This document shows positions 49,360-57,425 of a stretch of 64,000 nt of DNA, one piece after another (the first letter of the stretch is position 1; each line of letters begins with the position of its first letter). Below the pieces are notes generated by a model. That model saw only the letters and a list, made by a program, of their open reading frames with translations. It was not told the origin of the DNA and ran no database searches. This stretch comes from Paraburkholderia tuberum STM678 (GTDB lineage: Bacteria; Pseudomonadota; Gammaproteobacteria; Burkholderiales; Burkholderiaceae): NCBI RefSeq assembly GCF_902833905.1, contig NZ_CADFGP010000004.1, positions 62,001-126,000 of the forward strand, written 5' to 3'. The position numbers and the translations under genes are program-made.

Positions 49360-50502
49360 ATGGAGAATTCCAGCTTGGACGTGATCGAGAGTTTCACGGG
49401 CGAGCCTCTTGACGACGCGATTGCCACTCAACTTTCAACGGGACCCGAGCAGCACATTATCGACCTTGTCCTCAGATTAGACAAATTCTGGGACGCGTGG
49501 CTGACCGCGCAAGCCGCCCCCGACCATAGTCCCGAGATGTTTTATTTTCTTGCGGGATCTCAATATGAAACACAGATTTTGCCGGTTTCATATTACAAGA
49601 GATCTGCCCTGTACTTTCCGACGATTGCGATGCCTGACCCAGTCGAAGTTGCGATCGCCGTACCCATGTTCGCGTGGGCTGCAACCGACATGGTCGATGC
49701 TACCGCCCTTAGAGAAGGGTTTGCTCAGGGCGTCAGAATGCTTGTCGAAATCGCGCCGCTGATCAGAGCAGGGGCCGTGGAGATGGTACCGTCAACGCAC
49801 GCGTCCCTTTCCCGAAGAGCGCAAGCAATCGCTCGCGAAACGTCGAGGATCGCGGTTGAAGACGAGAAAGACATCCAGAGCGCCTCTTACTTCGAGTTGC
49901 AACAGTATGCGTGCGCGACGGGCGTCTGCACGGCCTGTGCATACTGGCCACTCGCAAGTTCGCGACGCCTATGGGAACGCCTCGATGCAGGCGCGGACGA
50001 CCTTGCCAAACGGACTAGAGGCGATGTGACGGTGGAAAAAGCCGTGGCGCAGTTCGATCTGCCGTCGACCGCTCTCGTTCCGTTGAACCAACTACTACTT
50101 GTCCGGGCTGACGAGCAGTCATTTTCTGACTTTCGTGAGGCAATTGGTGTGGCGTTTGTCGAAGCCGCACGTGTGGCTACTCAGGACGGCGCCGAATATG
50201 CCGTTAAATACGTCCGTGAACAACTGGAGTTGCGGCGCGCTCAGTGCGAAACGGCGGCGAGGCGGATAAATGCACTCGACGGCCTCTTGCTGCCTACTGG
50301 CGCGATCTTGACCGCCGCTGGTTTGAGCTGGGCCCTCGGTTTCAGCCCTATCAAAGGAGCACCGGAACTGACGAAGCTTGCAACTGACGCTCTAGCGCCG
50401 GGGGCCGCATGGCTCGCGGCACGTCTGTTCCAGGAGCTTAGCCCAAAGGTCAAACAGGCCTGTGCGGCAGCAGCCGTTTATGGCGCATTGGTCGAAAAAT
50501 GA
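49360..50502 (+). CDS. Unknown island protein with C-terminal hydrophobic hairpin
   Basis: 380 aa. No family recognised. Mostly helical; a Cys-rich segment ACATGVCTACAYWP lies near residue 190. Near the end, two hydrophobic stretches (LLLPTGAILTAAGLSWALGF and ALAPGAAWLAARLF) may enter a membrane. GAGAGGG precedes the ATG at 49360, so the in-frame ATG at 49348 is not the start. It stands alone on the plus strand at the right end of the cargo, divergent from the unknown gene at 48588. Confidence 0.6.
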   Translation: MENSSLDVIESFTGEPLDDAIATQLSTGPEQHIIDLVLRLDKFWDAWLTAQAAPDHSPEMFYFLAGSQYETQILPVSYYKRSALYFPTIAMPDPVEVAIAVPMFAWAATDMVDATALREGFAQGVRMLVEIAPLIRAGAVEMVPSTHASLSRRAQAIARETSRIAVEDEKDIQSASYFELQQYACATGVCTACAYWPLASSRRLWERLDAGADDLAKRTRGDVTVEKAVAQFDLPSTALVPLNQLLLVRADEQSFSDFREAIGVAFVEAARVATQDGAEYAVKYVREQLELRRAQCETAARRINALDGLLLPTGAILTAAGLSWALGFSPIKGAPELTKLATDALAPGAAWLAARLFQELSPKVKQACAAAAVYGALVEK

Positions 50503-50634
50503 GTTCGTCCATTCGGAGCCAACGTTGCGGCTGCTGGCCCCATTTTTGGCCGGCAGGGCGGCAACGTGCGTCTGAAAACGGGTTAGCTTCTGAGCGAGCA
50601 AGGCACGGTTGACGGGGAGGTGCAGAGGGCGCAG

Positions 50635-50649
50635 TGCAGCTAAATTGCA
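50635..50649 (+). repeat. Island-end repeat, right copy
   Basis: TGCAGCTAAATTGCA, identical to 38413-38427, 107 bases inside the right attachment site. Candidate integrase arm-type site. Confidence 0.5.
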
Positions 50650-50756
50650 CCTAGGGCCATCCGTTTTGATCTGGATTTACCCTGCGCAGCCTTGATTTTC
50701 AACTTTGCGAGTTGTGTAAGGCATTGATTTTAAAGAAAAGTGACTATGCAGATAGT

Positions 50757-50802
50757 CCTCCGAAGGCAGGGGTTGCTGGTTCGATACCAGCCGGGCGCGC
50801 CA
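50757..50802 (+). repeat. Right attachment site
   Basis: Copy of the 3' part of tRNA-Arg(CCG), 44 of 46 bases the same as 38318-38363. The tRNA 5' half is missing, so this is not a second tRNA gene. The 651-base stretch 50503-51153 otherwise holds only a terminator and no convincing gene. Confidence 0.9.
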
Positions 50803-50839
50803 GGATTAGACATGATGCCGGGTTCGCAGAAAACCCCAT

Positions 50840-50882
50840 AAAACAAGGCCCTTTGGCGAAAGCCTGGGGCCTTTAGTTTTTT
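50840..50882 (+). terminator. Terminator beyond the right attachment site
   Basis: AAGGCCC...GGGCCTT stem with an inner GGC-GAAA-GCC hairpin, flanked by A-rich sequence and a run of T. It was probably the original terminator of tRNA-Arg before the island inserted. Confidence 0.7.
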
Positions 50883-51153
50883 GTCGTGGCGTCAGAACCA
50901 ACGTCCTGCGCTCCAACGTGGCGTGCTTCCAGCATCAGTTGCCGGTCTCATCACGCCCCAGCAACGCCGACGACCGGAAAATTTTCTGCGCGAACCCGGA
51001 AGCCGCTTCAAGCCACCCTGAAATCCGAGGCCTGCTGAACCAGTTGACCGGCATGGTCGTGCAACGAACTGGCCGCCGCCGCGTTCCGCTGCTGCCGTGG
51101 TGTTTCGCGGCATGTGTGACTAGCCTCACTTCAGCGCAAGCGCGGCGTTGATA

Positions 51154-53460
51154 TCACACGCCGAACCACGCAGCGCAAACCTGTCGCACGCGCTCCGCGA
51201 CTGCGACCCACGGTTCATCCAGCCCTCGCCTGAACAGGCGAACCGTATCGGGATACCACGGCGAGTCGTCACGGCCGTGCATCCACCGCCAGTCCACGTC
51301 GCGTGCCGGCAAGAGCACCCAGCATGGTTTGCCGAGCGAGGCCGCCAGATGTGCCGTCGAAGTGTCCACACAGATCAGCAGATCGAGTTGCGAGATGACC
51401 GCCGCCGTGTCGGTGAAGTCTTCGAGATCTGCGCCGAGAGGCAGGATCGGGAGGCTCGCAGGGAATGACAGCGCTTCGTCTTCCCCCGCGCCCTTTTGCA
51501 GGCTCACGAACTTCACGCCCGGCAGGCTCCAGAGCGGCGCCAGTGTGTTGAGCAACGGTAGCGAACGGTGCACGTCGTTGTGGTGTTTCGGGTTGCCCTT
51601 CCAGACGAGACCCACCCGGTGTCCCGCGCCCAGCACGGCAAGGCGCGCGCGCCAATGCTCGACGCGCGACGGGGCCAGGGTGATGCACAAGGGAGGCGGA
51701 ATCGTGTAGAGCGTCGTGCCCAGATACAGCGGTGCGCTGAGCGCGCTGATCCAGCAATCGAAATCGCCGGCGCGCGCCGAGGCATCGTCATGACTGAGCA
51801 CCGCGTCGACTCCATCGACATCGGCGAACAGGCGTTGTAGCGGTGCCATACAGGCAAACGCGACGTGCGCGGCGCCCTGAGCCTTCAACAGGCGCAGATA
51901 ACGCCCGAACTGCAGCATGTCGCCGAGTCCATCCTCCTGCCAAACGAGGAGTGATTTGCCGGCGAGCGGCTCGCCTCGCCAGCGCGGACACCTCAGCATC
52001 GACTGCGTGGCGTGATGCGCGAACCCAGCCATCTCGTAGCGGCATTCGTAGAGGAGAAAGCCTTCTTCGAAGCGGCCCATGCTGATGAGCAGCGTGGCGA
52101 GACGGAACTTCGCGTCGCCGTAGTCGGGGCGCAGCGCGAGCGCGCCGCGGTAGGCGGCTTCGGCTTGCTCCGGGTCGCCGAGCTCTTTCACGATGCTGCC
52201 GATGTTGAAGTGTGTTTCGGCGATGTCGGCACGCAACGTGAGCGCGTGGCGAAACGCCGCGAGAGCCTCGGGCAGGCGCGCTTGCGCAAGCAGCGTGCAA
52301 CCCAGGTTATTGGCCGCTTCGACGCGGTTCGGCGCGAGCCGAAGCGCCTCGCGATACGCGCATTCGGCATCGACCAGTTGGTCCAGTGCGTGCAGGACGC
52401 AGCCGAGGTTGTAGTGCGCCTCGGCGAAGGCGGGGCGCAACGCGAGCGTCTGCCGGTAGGCGCTCTCCGCCTCGGGCAGGCGCTTGAGTTCGGTGAGCAC
52501 ACAACCGAGATTGTTGAGCGCGTCCGCATAGGCGGGGCGGATCTGAAGCGCGAGGCGGCAAGCCAGCTCGGCTTCCCGGAGCCGGCCGAGCGCCCTGTAA
52601 AGCGCCCCCAGGTTGTTCAGTGCCTCGGGATATTGCGGGTGCGCGAGCAGCGCCTGCCGATACGCTTCTTCAGCCTCTTCGATCCGGCCGCGTTCGCGCA
52701 ACAGATTGCCGAGGTTGTTGTTCGCCTTGGCAAATTGCGGGTTCACGGCGAGCGCTGTGCGATAGGCCGCCTCCGCTTCGTCGAGGCGGCGCTGTTCATG
52801 AAGCACGATGCCGAGGTTGTAGTTCGCGTCGACGTGGTCCGGGCGAAGTGCGAGCGCCACCCGGTACGCGGCCTGGGCCGCGTCATGCCGTCCGAGACGG
52901 TGCAGCACGATCCCGCGATTGCTGTGGACATCGGCGTCATCGGGGCGTATCGCGGCAAGCCGCCCGTAAACCGCTTCCGCTTCGGCAAGCTGATTGAGGG
53001 TCGCGAGCATCGCTCCGAGCCCCAGATAGGCGTCGGCGAAATCCGGCTTCGCTTGAATGCAGCGCAACCATAGAGCTTGCGCCTGCGCGGGCTGGCCCAC
53101 ACCCGTGGCGCACATGGCCGCGAGGTTGAGCGCATCGGCGTGCTCCGCGTCCTCCGGCGTGGCCTTCGCGCCGACGAGCGGTGCAAGCAGCGCCAGTGCG
53201 TCGGCGAACTGCCCGGTGGCGCCGAGGGCAGTGGCTTCGCTCAGAATGTGCTGGCGCGTGGGGGCAAGTGGGCTCGTAGCGGTCACGGTCGTCGTAGAAG
53301 GGCTGTGGATTCGCAGCTTAAGGCATGCGCACGCGCGGTGGCGGCCCGAATTGAGCTGGCAGCTCGGTTCAATTCGACCGATGACGTGCTGCGAGGGCTT
53401 TGTCTTTCGAAGCCGTAAGGCCGGGTGCAGATCAAGGGCGATCGGATGCTCAATCAGCAT
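51154..53460 (-). CDS. TPR-repeat glycosyltransferase-like protein
   Basis: Up to 768 aa. About ten tetratricopeptide repeats span residues 90-490 (repeating ALNNLG, AEAAYR, AL..RPDYADA). A C-terminal domain of about 270 residues (WQEDGLGDMLQFGRYL, GHRVGLVWKGNP.HHND, LICVDTSTAHLAASLGKPCW) resembles the GT9/heptosyltransferase-like fold. Such proteins near flagellin genes modify or help export filament proteins. The first 58 residues are poorly protein-like; GTG at 53286 may be the true start. It runs opposite to fliC. Confidence 0.82.
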   Translation of the reverse strand: MLIEHPIALDLHPALRLRKTKPSQHVIGRIEPSCQLNSGRHRACACLKLRIHSPSTTTVTATSPLAPTRQHILSEATALGATGQFADALALLAPLVGAKATPEDAEHADALNLAAMCATGVGQPAQAQALWLRCIQAKPDFADAYLGLGAMLATLNQLAEAEAVYGRLAAIRPDDADVHSNRGIVLHRLGRHDAAQAAYRVALALRPDHVDANYNLGIVLHEQRRLDEAEAAYRTALAVNPQFAKANNNLGNLLRERGRIEEAEEAYRQALLAHPQYPEALNNLGALYRALGRLREAELACRLALQIRPAYADALNNLGCVLTELKRLPEAESAYRQTLALRPAFAEAHYNLGCVLHALDQLVDAECAYREALRLAPNRVEAANNLGCTLLAQARLPEALAAFRHALTLRADIAETHFNIGSIVKELGDPEQAEAAYRGALALRPDYGDAKFRLATLLISMGRFEEGFLLYECRYEMAGFAHHATQSMLRCPRWRGEPLAGKSLLVWQEDGLGDMLQFGRYLRLLKAQGAAHVAFACMAPLQRLFADVDGVDAVLSHDDASARAGDFDCWISALSAPLYLGTTLYTIPPPLCITLAPSRVEHWRARLAVLGAGHRVGLVWKGNPKHHNDVHRSLPLLNTLAPLWSLPGVKFVSLQKGAGEDEALSFPASLPILPLGADLEDFTDTAAVISQLDLLICVDTSTAHLAASLGKPCWVLLPARDVDWRWMHGRDDSPWYPDTVRLFRRGLDEPWVAVAERVRQVCAAWFGV

Positions 53461-53603
53461 TGCGACGCGAAGTGGCTTCGACGCCTGCGGGCCTTAAACC
53501 GCTGAAGGACGAAGCCTGGCGTCCCCCATCTTGAAAAGCGCCTCCCCACCGCACGCGGGCGAGGGAAGGGCGTCAGCCCAGAGGGTCGCATCAACAAGGC
53601 AGC

Positions 53604-53630
53604 TAAAGTTTTTCCAGGTGGGGTCGTAAT
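53604..53630 (+). promoter_or_regulatory. fliC sigma-28 promoter
   Basis: TAAAGTTT (53604-53611) is an exact -35 element for FliA. An 11-base spacer leads to GTCGTAAT, 5 of 8 positions of the GCCGATAA -10. It is 70 bases before the flagellin start. Confidence 0.75.
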
Positions 53631-53699
53631 CACAAACAAGGCGGCCGGCCAACGAACCGCTGCCGTTACTGGGCCGATGGCCCCATCAGGAGAATCTCA

Positions 53700-55118
53700 A
53701 TGCTCGGAATCAACACCAACACCAACTCGCTCGTCGCGCAACAAAACCTGACCGGCTCGGGTAGCGCACTGTCGCAAGCGATCACGCGTCTGTCGTCGGG
53801 CAAGCGCATCAACAGCGCAGCAGACGACGCAGCAGGTCTTGCGATCTCGAACATCATGCAGACCCAGATCAACGGTCTGAACCAGGGTGTGTCGAACTCG
53901 AACGATGGTACGTCGATGGTGCAAACGGCATCGTCGGGTCTGTCGTCGCTGACTTCGTCGCTCCAGCGTATCCGCCAGCTTGCTACGCAAGCAGCTAACG
54001 GTTCGATGACCGACAACGACCGTGCTGCACTTCAACAGGAAGTGAACCAGCAAGTCTCGGAAATCAACCGTATCGCGTCGCAAACGACGTACAACGGCAT
54101 GAACGTCCTCGACGGCTCGTTGGGCAACGTGTCGTTCCAGGTCGGCGCAAACGTCGGTCAGTCGATCTCGCTGAATCTCTCGCAGTCGATGTCCGCTGCT
54201 TCGATTGGCGGCGGCGTTCCGGCAGCGGGCAACACGCTCGGCTCGTTCTCGGTCTCGCTGGATAGCAACGGCGCTGCGGCGGCGGCTGCGGGTATCACGT
54301 CGGTCACGGCTTCGTGGGACAACGCTACGAATTCGGTCTCGTACACGGACCAAAACGGTAACGCCATCACCGATGCTTCGACGATCACGGCCTTCTCGAA
54401 TGCCCCCGCGGGCGAAGTGACCGGTGGCGCCGCGCTTCCGGCTGCAGCAGGTGATGCTTCGCAGACGTGGACGCTTAATACGAACGGCAGCGAGAACGCT
54501 ACTGTCTCGCAGATCAACGTGATTGCCGACGGTAAGGGCGGCTTCACGCTCACGGACCAGAACGGTAAGGCCTTGACTAACGCTGTTGCTAGCGCAGTCT
54601 TCACCAGCGGTACTGTTGGTACGGACAGCAACGGCAACACCACGCTGACTGGCGACACCGGTGCGACTATGGCGACCGAAGTCGAAGCGGTAACGGGCGC
54701 TATCGCGACCGCGAGTCAAGCGGCCGGCGATAACCCGAATCTCGATGCTGCGGGCAAGACTACAGACGCAATGGGCGCGACCATCGACAAGCTGAGCCAG
54801 TCGAACACGGTTTCGCAGATCGACATCTCGACCAAGGACGGCGCTTCGGCAGCAATGCTGACCATCGACAACGCGCTGAACGCTGTCAACAACCTGCAAG
54901 CAACGCTCGGCGCGGCACAAAACCGCTTCAGCGCAATCGGCACGACGCAGCAAGCTCAGTCGACCGACCTGTCGACCGCACAATCGTCGATCCAGGACGC
55001 CGACTTCGCACAAGAAACGGCTAACCTGAGCAAGGCACAGGTTCTGCAACAAGCCGGTATCTCGGTGCTGGCACAAGCGAACTCGCAGCCGCAGCAGATC
55101 CTGAAGCTTCTCCAGTAA
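53700..55118 (+). CDS. fliC: Flagellin
   Basis: Filament subunit, 472 aa, exported by the flagellar type III system. Conserved N-terminal D0/D1 (MLGINTNTNSLVAQQNL, RLSSGKRINSAADDAAGLAI) and C-terminal D1/D0 (AAQNRF, ANLSKAQVLQQAGISVLAQA, ILKLLQ) flank a Ser/Thr/Asn/Gly-rich variable centre (about 165-360) that would be surface-exposed and rich in possible O-glycosylation sites. AGGAGAA lies before the ATG; sigma-28 promoter upstream and terminator downstream. Confidence 0.97.
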   Translation: MLGINTNTNSLVAQQNLTGSGSALSQAITRLSSGKRINSAADDAAGLAISNIMQTQINGLNQGVSNSNDGTSMVQTASSGLSSLTSSLQRIRQLATQAANGSMTDNDRAALQQEVNQQVSEINRIASQTTYNGMNVLDGSLGNVSFQVGANVGQSISLNLSQSMSAASIGGGVPAAGNTLGSFSVSLDSNGAAAAAAGITSVTASWDNATNSVSYTDQNGNAITDASTITAFSNAPAGEVTGGAALPAAAGDASQTWTLNTNGSENATVSQINVIADGKGGFTLTDQNGKALTNAVASAVFTSGTVGTDSNGNTTLTGDTGATMATEVEAVTGAIATASQAAGDNPNLDAAGKTTDAMGATIDKLSQSNTVSQIDISTKDGASAAMLTIDNALNAVNNLQATLGAAQNRFSAIGTTQQAQSTDLSTAQSSIQDADFAQETANLSKAQVLQQAGISVLAQANSQPQQILKLLQ

Positions 55119-55176
55119 GGCGCTTCCCGCTGCAGGCAGCCGGCGCGCGGCTCGATGCGCGCCGGACGCAAACCCG

Positions 55177-55205
55177 TCGGGAGGCTTGCCTCCCGATGGT
55201 CTTTT
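55177..55205 (+). terminator. fliC terminator
   Basis: TCGGGAGGC / GCCTCCCGA stem with a tiny loop, followed after four bases by TTTT. It separates fliC from fliD. Confidence 0.75.
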
Positions 55206-55266
55206 CCCGCGTTACCCCGCTTGTTAAATCGCTTTAACCGGCATTGCCGACGCACGGAGCCTCCTC

Positions 55267-56895
55267 ATGTCCACCGTAACCGGATCCACCTCCACCGTAA
55301 CCGGATCCACCACCAGCGCGATCGCGAGTGCGGTCGCCACCACGACAGCCGACGCCAACGCTACGGTGCAGGCAGCCGCCCAGTCGATCATCAGCGGCTC
55401 GACCAATTCGTCGATGGACACAAGTTCGCTCGTCACCGCGCTCGTCAACTCGAAGTCTGCCGGCCAGGCCGCGACCATCGCTGCCGAGCAGACTGCGGAC
55501 AACACGCTGATCTCGGCCTACGGCACGCTCTCCGCGGCACTGTCCGCGTTGCAGGCCGCCGCCGAGCCGCTCAGCGACGGTGCGACGCTCAACTCGTTCT
55601 CGTCCACCTTGAGCGGCAGCGGCGTTACCGCCACAGCCAGCACGGGCGCGGTGGCAGGTTCGTACTCGCTCAATGTGGCGCAGGTCGCCACGTCGCAAGT
55701 GCTCACCTCGGCGGGCTACAGCTCGACCCAAAACCTGGCTTCCGGCGCGGCCACGATGGCCCTGACGGTCAACGGCAAGACCAGCACGATTTCCCTGAAT
55801 AGCTCGAACAGCACGATTGCCGGCATTGCATCGGCGATCAATTCGGCCAACGACAATCCCGGCGTGGTCGCGACCGTGGTGACCGGCGCGGACGGCGCGC
55901 ATCTCGTGCTGCAATCGACCTCGACCGGCGCGTCGAGCGGCATCAGCATCGCGATCAACGATTCGAGCTCGACCGACGGCCTGAACAAGCTCGCGGTGAC
56001 GACCACCAACGGCAAGGCGATCTCCAGCGCGAGCGACCTCACCGCTCAAGTTTTGGATAGCAGTGGCAACCCGGTTCTCGATAGCAACGGCAACCCGGAG
56101 ACCTACAACCCTAGCCAGTCGACCATTTCCGGCACAGGCTGGACCCAGACGCAGGCCGCCCAGGATGCGTACTTCACGCTCGGCGGCGTGGGCGTAACCA
56201 GCTCCTCGAACTCCGTGACGACGGCCGTGTCCGGCGTGACGCTGAACCTCACGGCAGCGGCGGTCGGCACCACGCAGACGCTCACGATCGCGCAGAACAC
56301 CAGCGCGGAGTCCTCGGCGATCAACAATTTCGTCAGCCTCTACAACACGCTCGTCACGACGATGGGGGCGCTGACGGCGTACAACGCGAACTCGACGTCG
56401 CAGGGCGTGCTAATCGGCGATTCCACGTTGAGCACGATCCAGAACCAGCTCGCCAAGATCGTGAGCGGCGGCGTGGGCACCGGTACTTCGCAGACGACGC
56501 TTGCCGCGATCGGCATTACGCTCCAGGCGGACGGCACGCTGTCGGTGGACAACACGACGCTCAGCAATGCGTTGCAGAACAACCAGTCGGTTGTAGCCTC
56601 GCTGTTCAATTCGACCAATGGCATCGCCGCGCAACTGGACGACAGCATCACAAACTACACCTCGTCCGGCGGCATCATTCAAAACCGTACGGACGCGATC
56701 AACGCCGACCTGACTAGCCTCTCGAACCAGCAGACGACGCTTACAGCGTGGCAGGCTCAGCTCACCAGCATGTATACCGCGCAGTTCACAGCGCTCAACA
56801 CACTGATGGCAACGATGAACAACAACTCGCAATACCTCACGCAACTGTTCGGTGGCACCAACAGCGCAGGCGCGCTCGCCACGAACAAGAGCTGA
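55267..56895 (+). CDS. fliD: Flagellar filament cap protein
   Basis: Caps the growing filament and guides flagellin folding. 542 aa. The N-terminal FliD domain (SSLVTALVNSKSAGQAATIAAEQ) and C-terminal domain (GIAAQLDDSITNYTSSGGIIQNRTDAI, LTAWQAQLTSMYTAQFTALNTLM) match the family. The start includes a two-copy seven-residue repeat (STVTGST) coded by a perfect 21-bp tandem repeat. GGAG lies before the ATG. Followed by fliT 19 bases later. Confidence 0.95.
   Translation: MSTVTGSTSTVTGSTTSAIASAVATTTADANATVQAAAQSIISGSTNSSMDTSSLVTALVNSKSAGQAATIAAEQTADNTLISAYGTLSAALSALQAAAEPLSDGATLNSFSSTLSGSGVTATASTGAVAGSYSLNVAQVATSQVLTSAGYSSTQNLASGAATMALTVNGKTSTISLNSSNSTIAGIASAINSANDNPGVVATVVTGADGAHLVLQSTSTGASSGISIAINDSSSTDGLNKLAVTTTNGKAISSASDLTAQVLDSSGNPVLDSNGNPETYNPSQSTISGTGWTQTQAAQDAYFTLGGVGVTSSSNSVTTAVSGVTLNLTAAAVGTTQTLTIAQNTSAESSAINNFVSLYNTLVTTMGALTAYNANSTSQGVLIGDSTLSTIQNQLAKIVSGGVGTGTSQTTLAAIGITLQADGTLSVDNTTLSNALQNNQSVVASLFNSTNGIAAQLDDSITNYTSSGGIIQNRTDAINADLTSLSNQQTTLTAWQAQLTSMYTAQFTALNTLMATMNNNSQYLTQLFGGTNSAGALATNKS
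55270..55311. repeat. Perfect 21-bp tandem repeat in fliD
   Basis: Two identical copies (55270-55290 and 55291-55311) of TCCACCGTAACCGGATCCAC plus C. In frame; slippage would change the protein by seven residues. Confidence 0.95.
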
Positions 56896-56914
56896 GCGCG
56901 ACGAGGAGCGAGCC

Positions 56915-57214
56915 ATGCAGAACGTCGCCCCGATCGAGCGCATCTGGCAGATAACGAAAGACCTCGAACTGGCGGTCGCTGTTGGCGAGTGGGAGCGGGC
57001 CGCGCAGCTCGCGGACGAGCGCTCGCCCCTGCTGACGGCGCTCGGCGTGCCCCAGCCGCAGGAGGTCATCGCGCGGCTCAAGGAGATCCACGAGATCGAC
57101 AGCCGCATCGTCGAGGCCGCGCAGGCCGCGCAGCAGGTGCTGGGCGCCGAGTATCAGGCGAGCATGCAGGCGAGCCGCAACGCCGGGCAGTATTTGAGCA
57201 TGGCGCGGTACTGA
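56915..57214 (+). CDS. fliT: FliT-like flagellar export chaperone
   Basis: 99 aa, all helical. In the family FliT keeps FliD export-ready and modulates FlhDC. MQNVAPIERIWQITKDLELA and the central WERAAQLADERSPLLTAL are typical of short FliT proteins. The ATG at 56915 follows GAGGAG; earlier in-frame starts lie in the fliD end. Directly follows fliD, the usual place. Confidence 0.82.
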   Translation: MQNVAPIERIWQITKDLELAVAVGEWERAAQLADERSPLLTALGVPQPQEVIARLKEIHEIDSRIVEAAQAAQQVLGAEYQASMQASRNAGQYLSMARY

Positions 57215-57264
57215 AGCAGGAGCAACGGTTCATTGCGTCCTTCGCGGCGCAAGCGCGTACCCTG

Positions 57265-57286
57265 GCCCGCCTTGTGCGGGCTTTTT
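57265..57286 (+). terminator. fliDT terminator
   Basis: GCCCGC / GCGGGC with a 5-base loop and T5. Strong intrinsic terminator 50 bases after fliT. Confidence 0.9.
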
Positions 57287-57425
57287 CTTTTCCGTTTCTT
57301 TGCCCTGAGAGTTCATCGAAGGCAAATTGGCGGCCGTTTTGGCGCTAGCTCGGACGATCGGCGTAATTGGCCGCCGCCCATAATTCGAACGGTCCGAGTT
57401 CTTGACGCGTACGCGCGCCTTCGTC

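Larger units (their letters stand above)
38318..50802. mobile_element. Genomic island in tRNA-Arg(CCG), P2-like prophage remnant
   Basis: About 12.4 kb bounded by a 46-bp direct repeat of the tRNA 3' part. Contents from left: broken integrase and primase remnants, an unknown phage-type gene, brnTA, remnants of P2 late gene D and terminase P, an intact portal gene Q, then leftward cargo (HEPN-like, DUF262, candidate nuclease, methyltransferase, unknown gene) and a rightward unknown gene. Integrase at the tRNA end and P/Q gene order identify a P2-like element. Coding style is less G+C-extreme than the flanks. It has lost most structural genes and its integrase, so it should be immobile. Confidence 0.9.

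Noticed and set aside
50757..50802. Second tRNA-Arg gene
   Set aside because: Only the anticodon-to-3' half is present with changed T-arm and acceptor bases; it is the right attachment site.
50918..51151. Possible gene between the right attachment site and the TPR protein gene
   Set aside because: Short, low-complexity, no ribosome site and no recognisable family on either strand.
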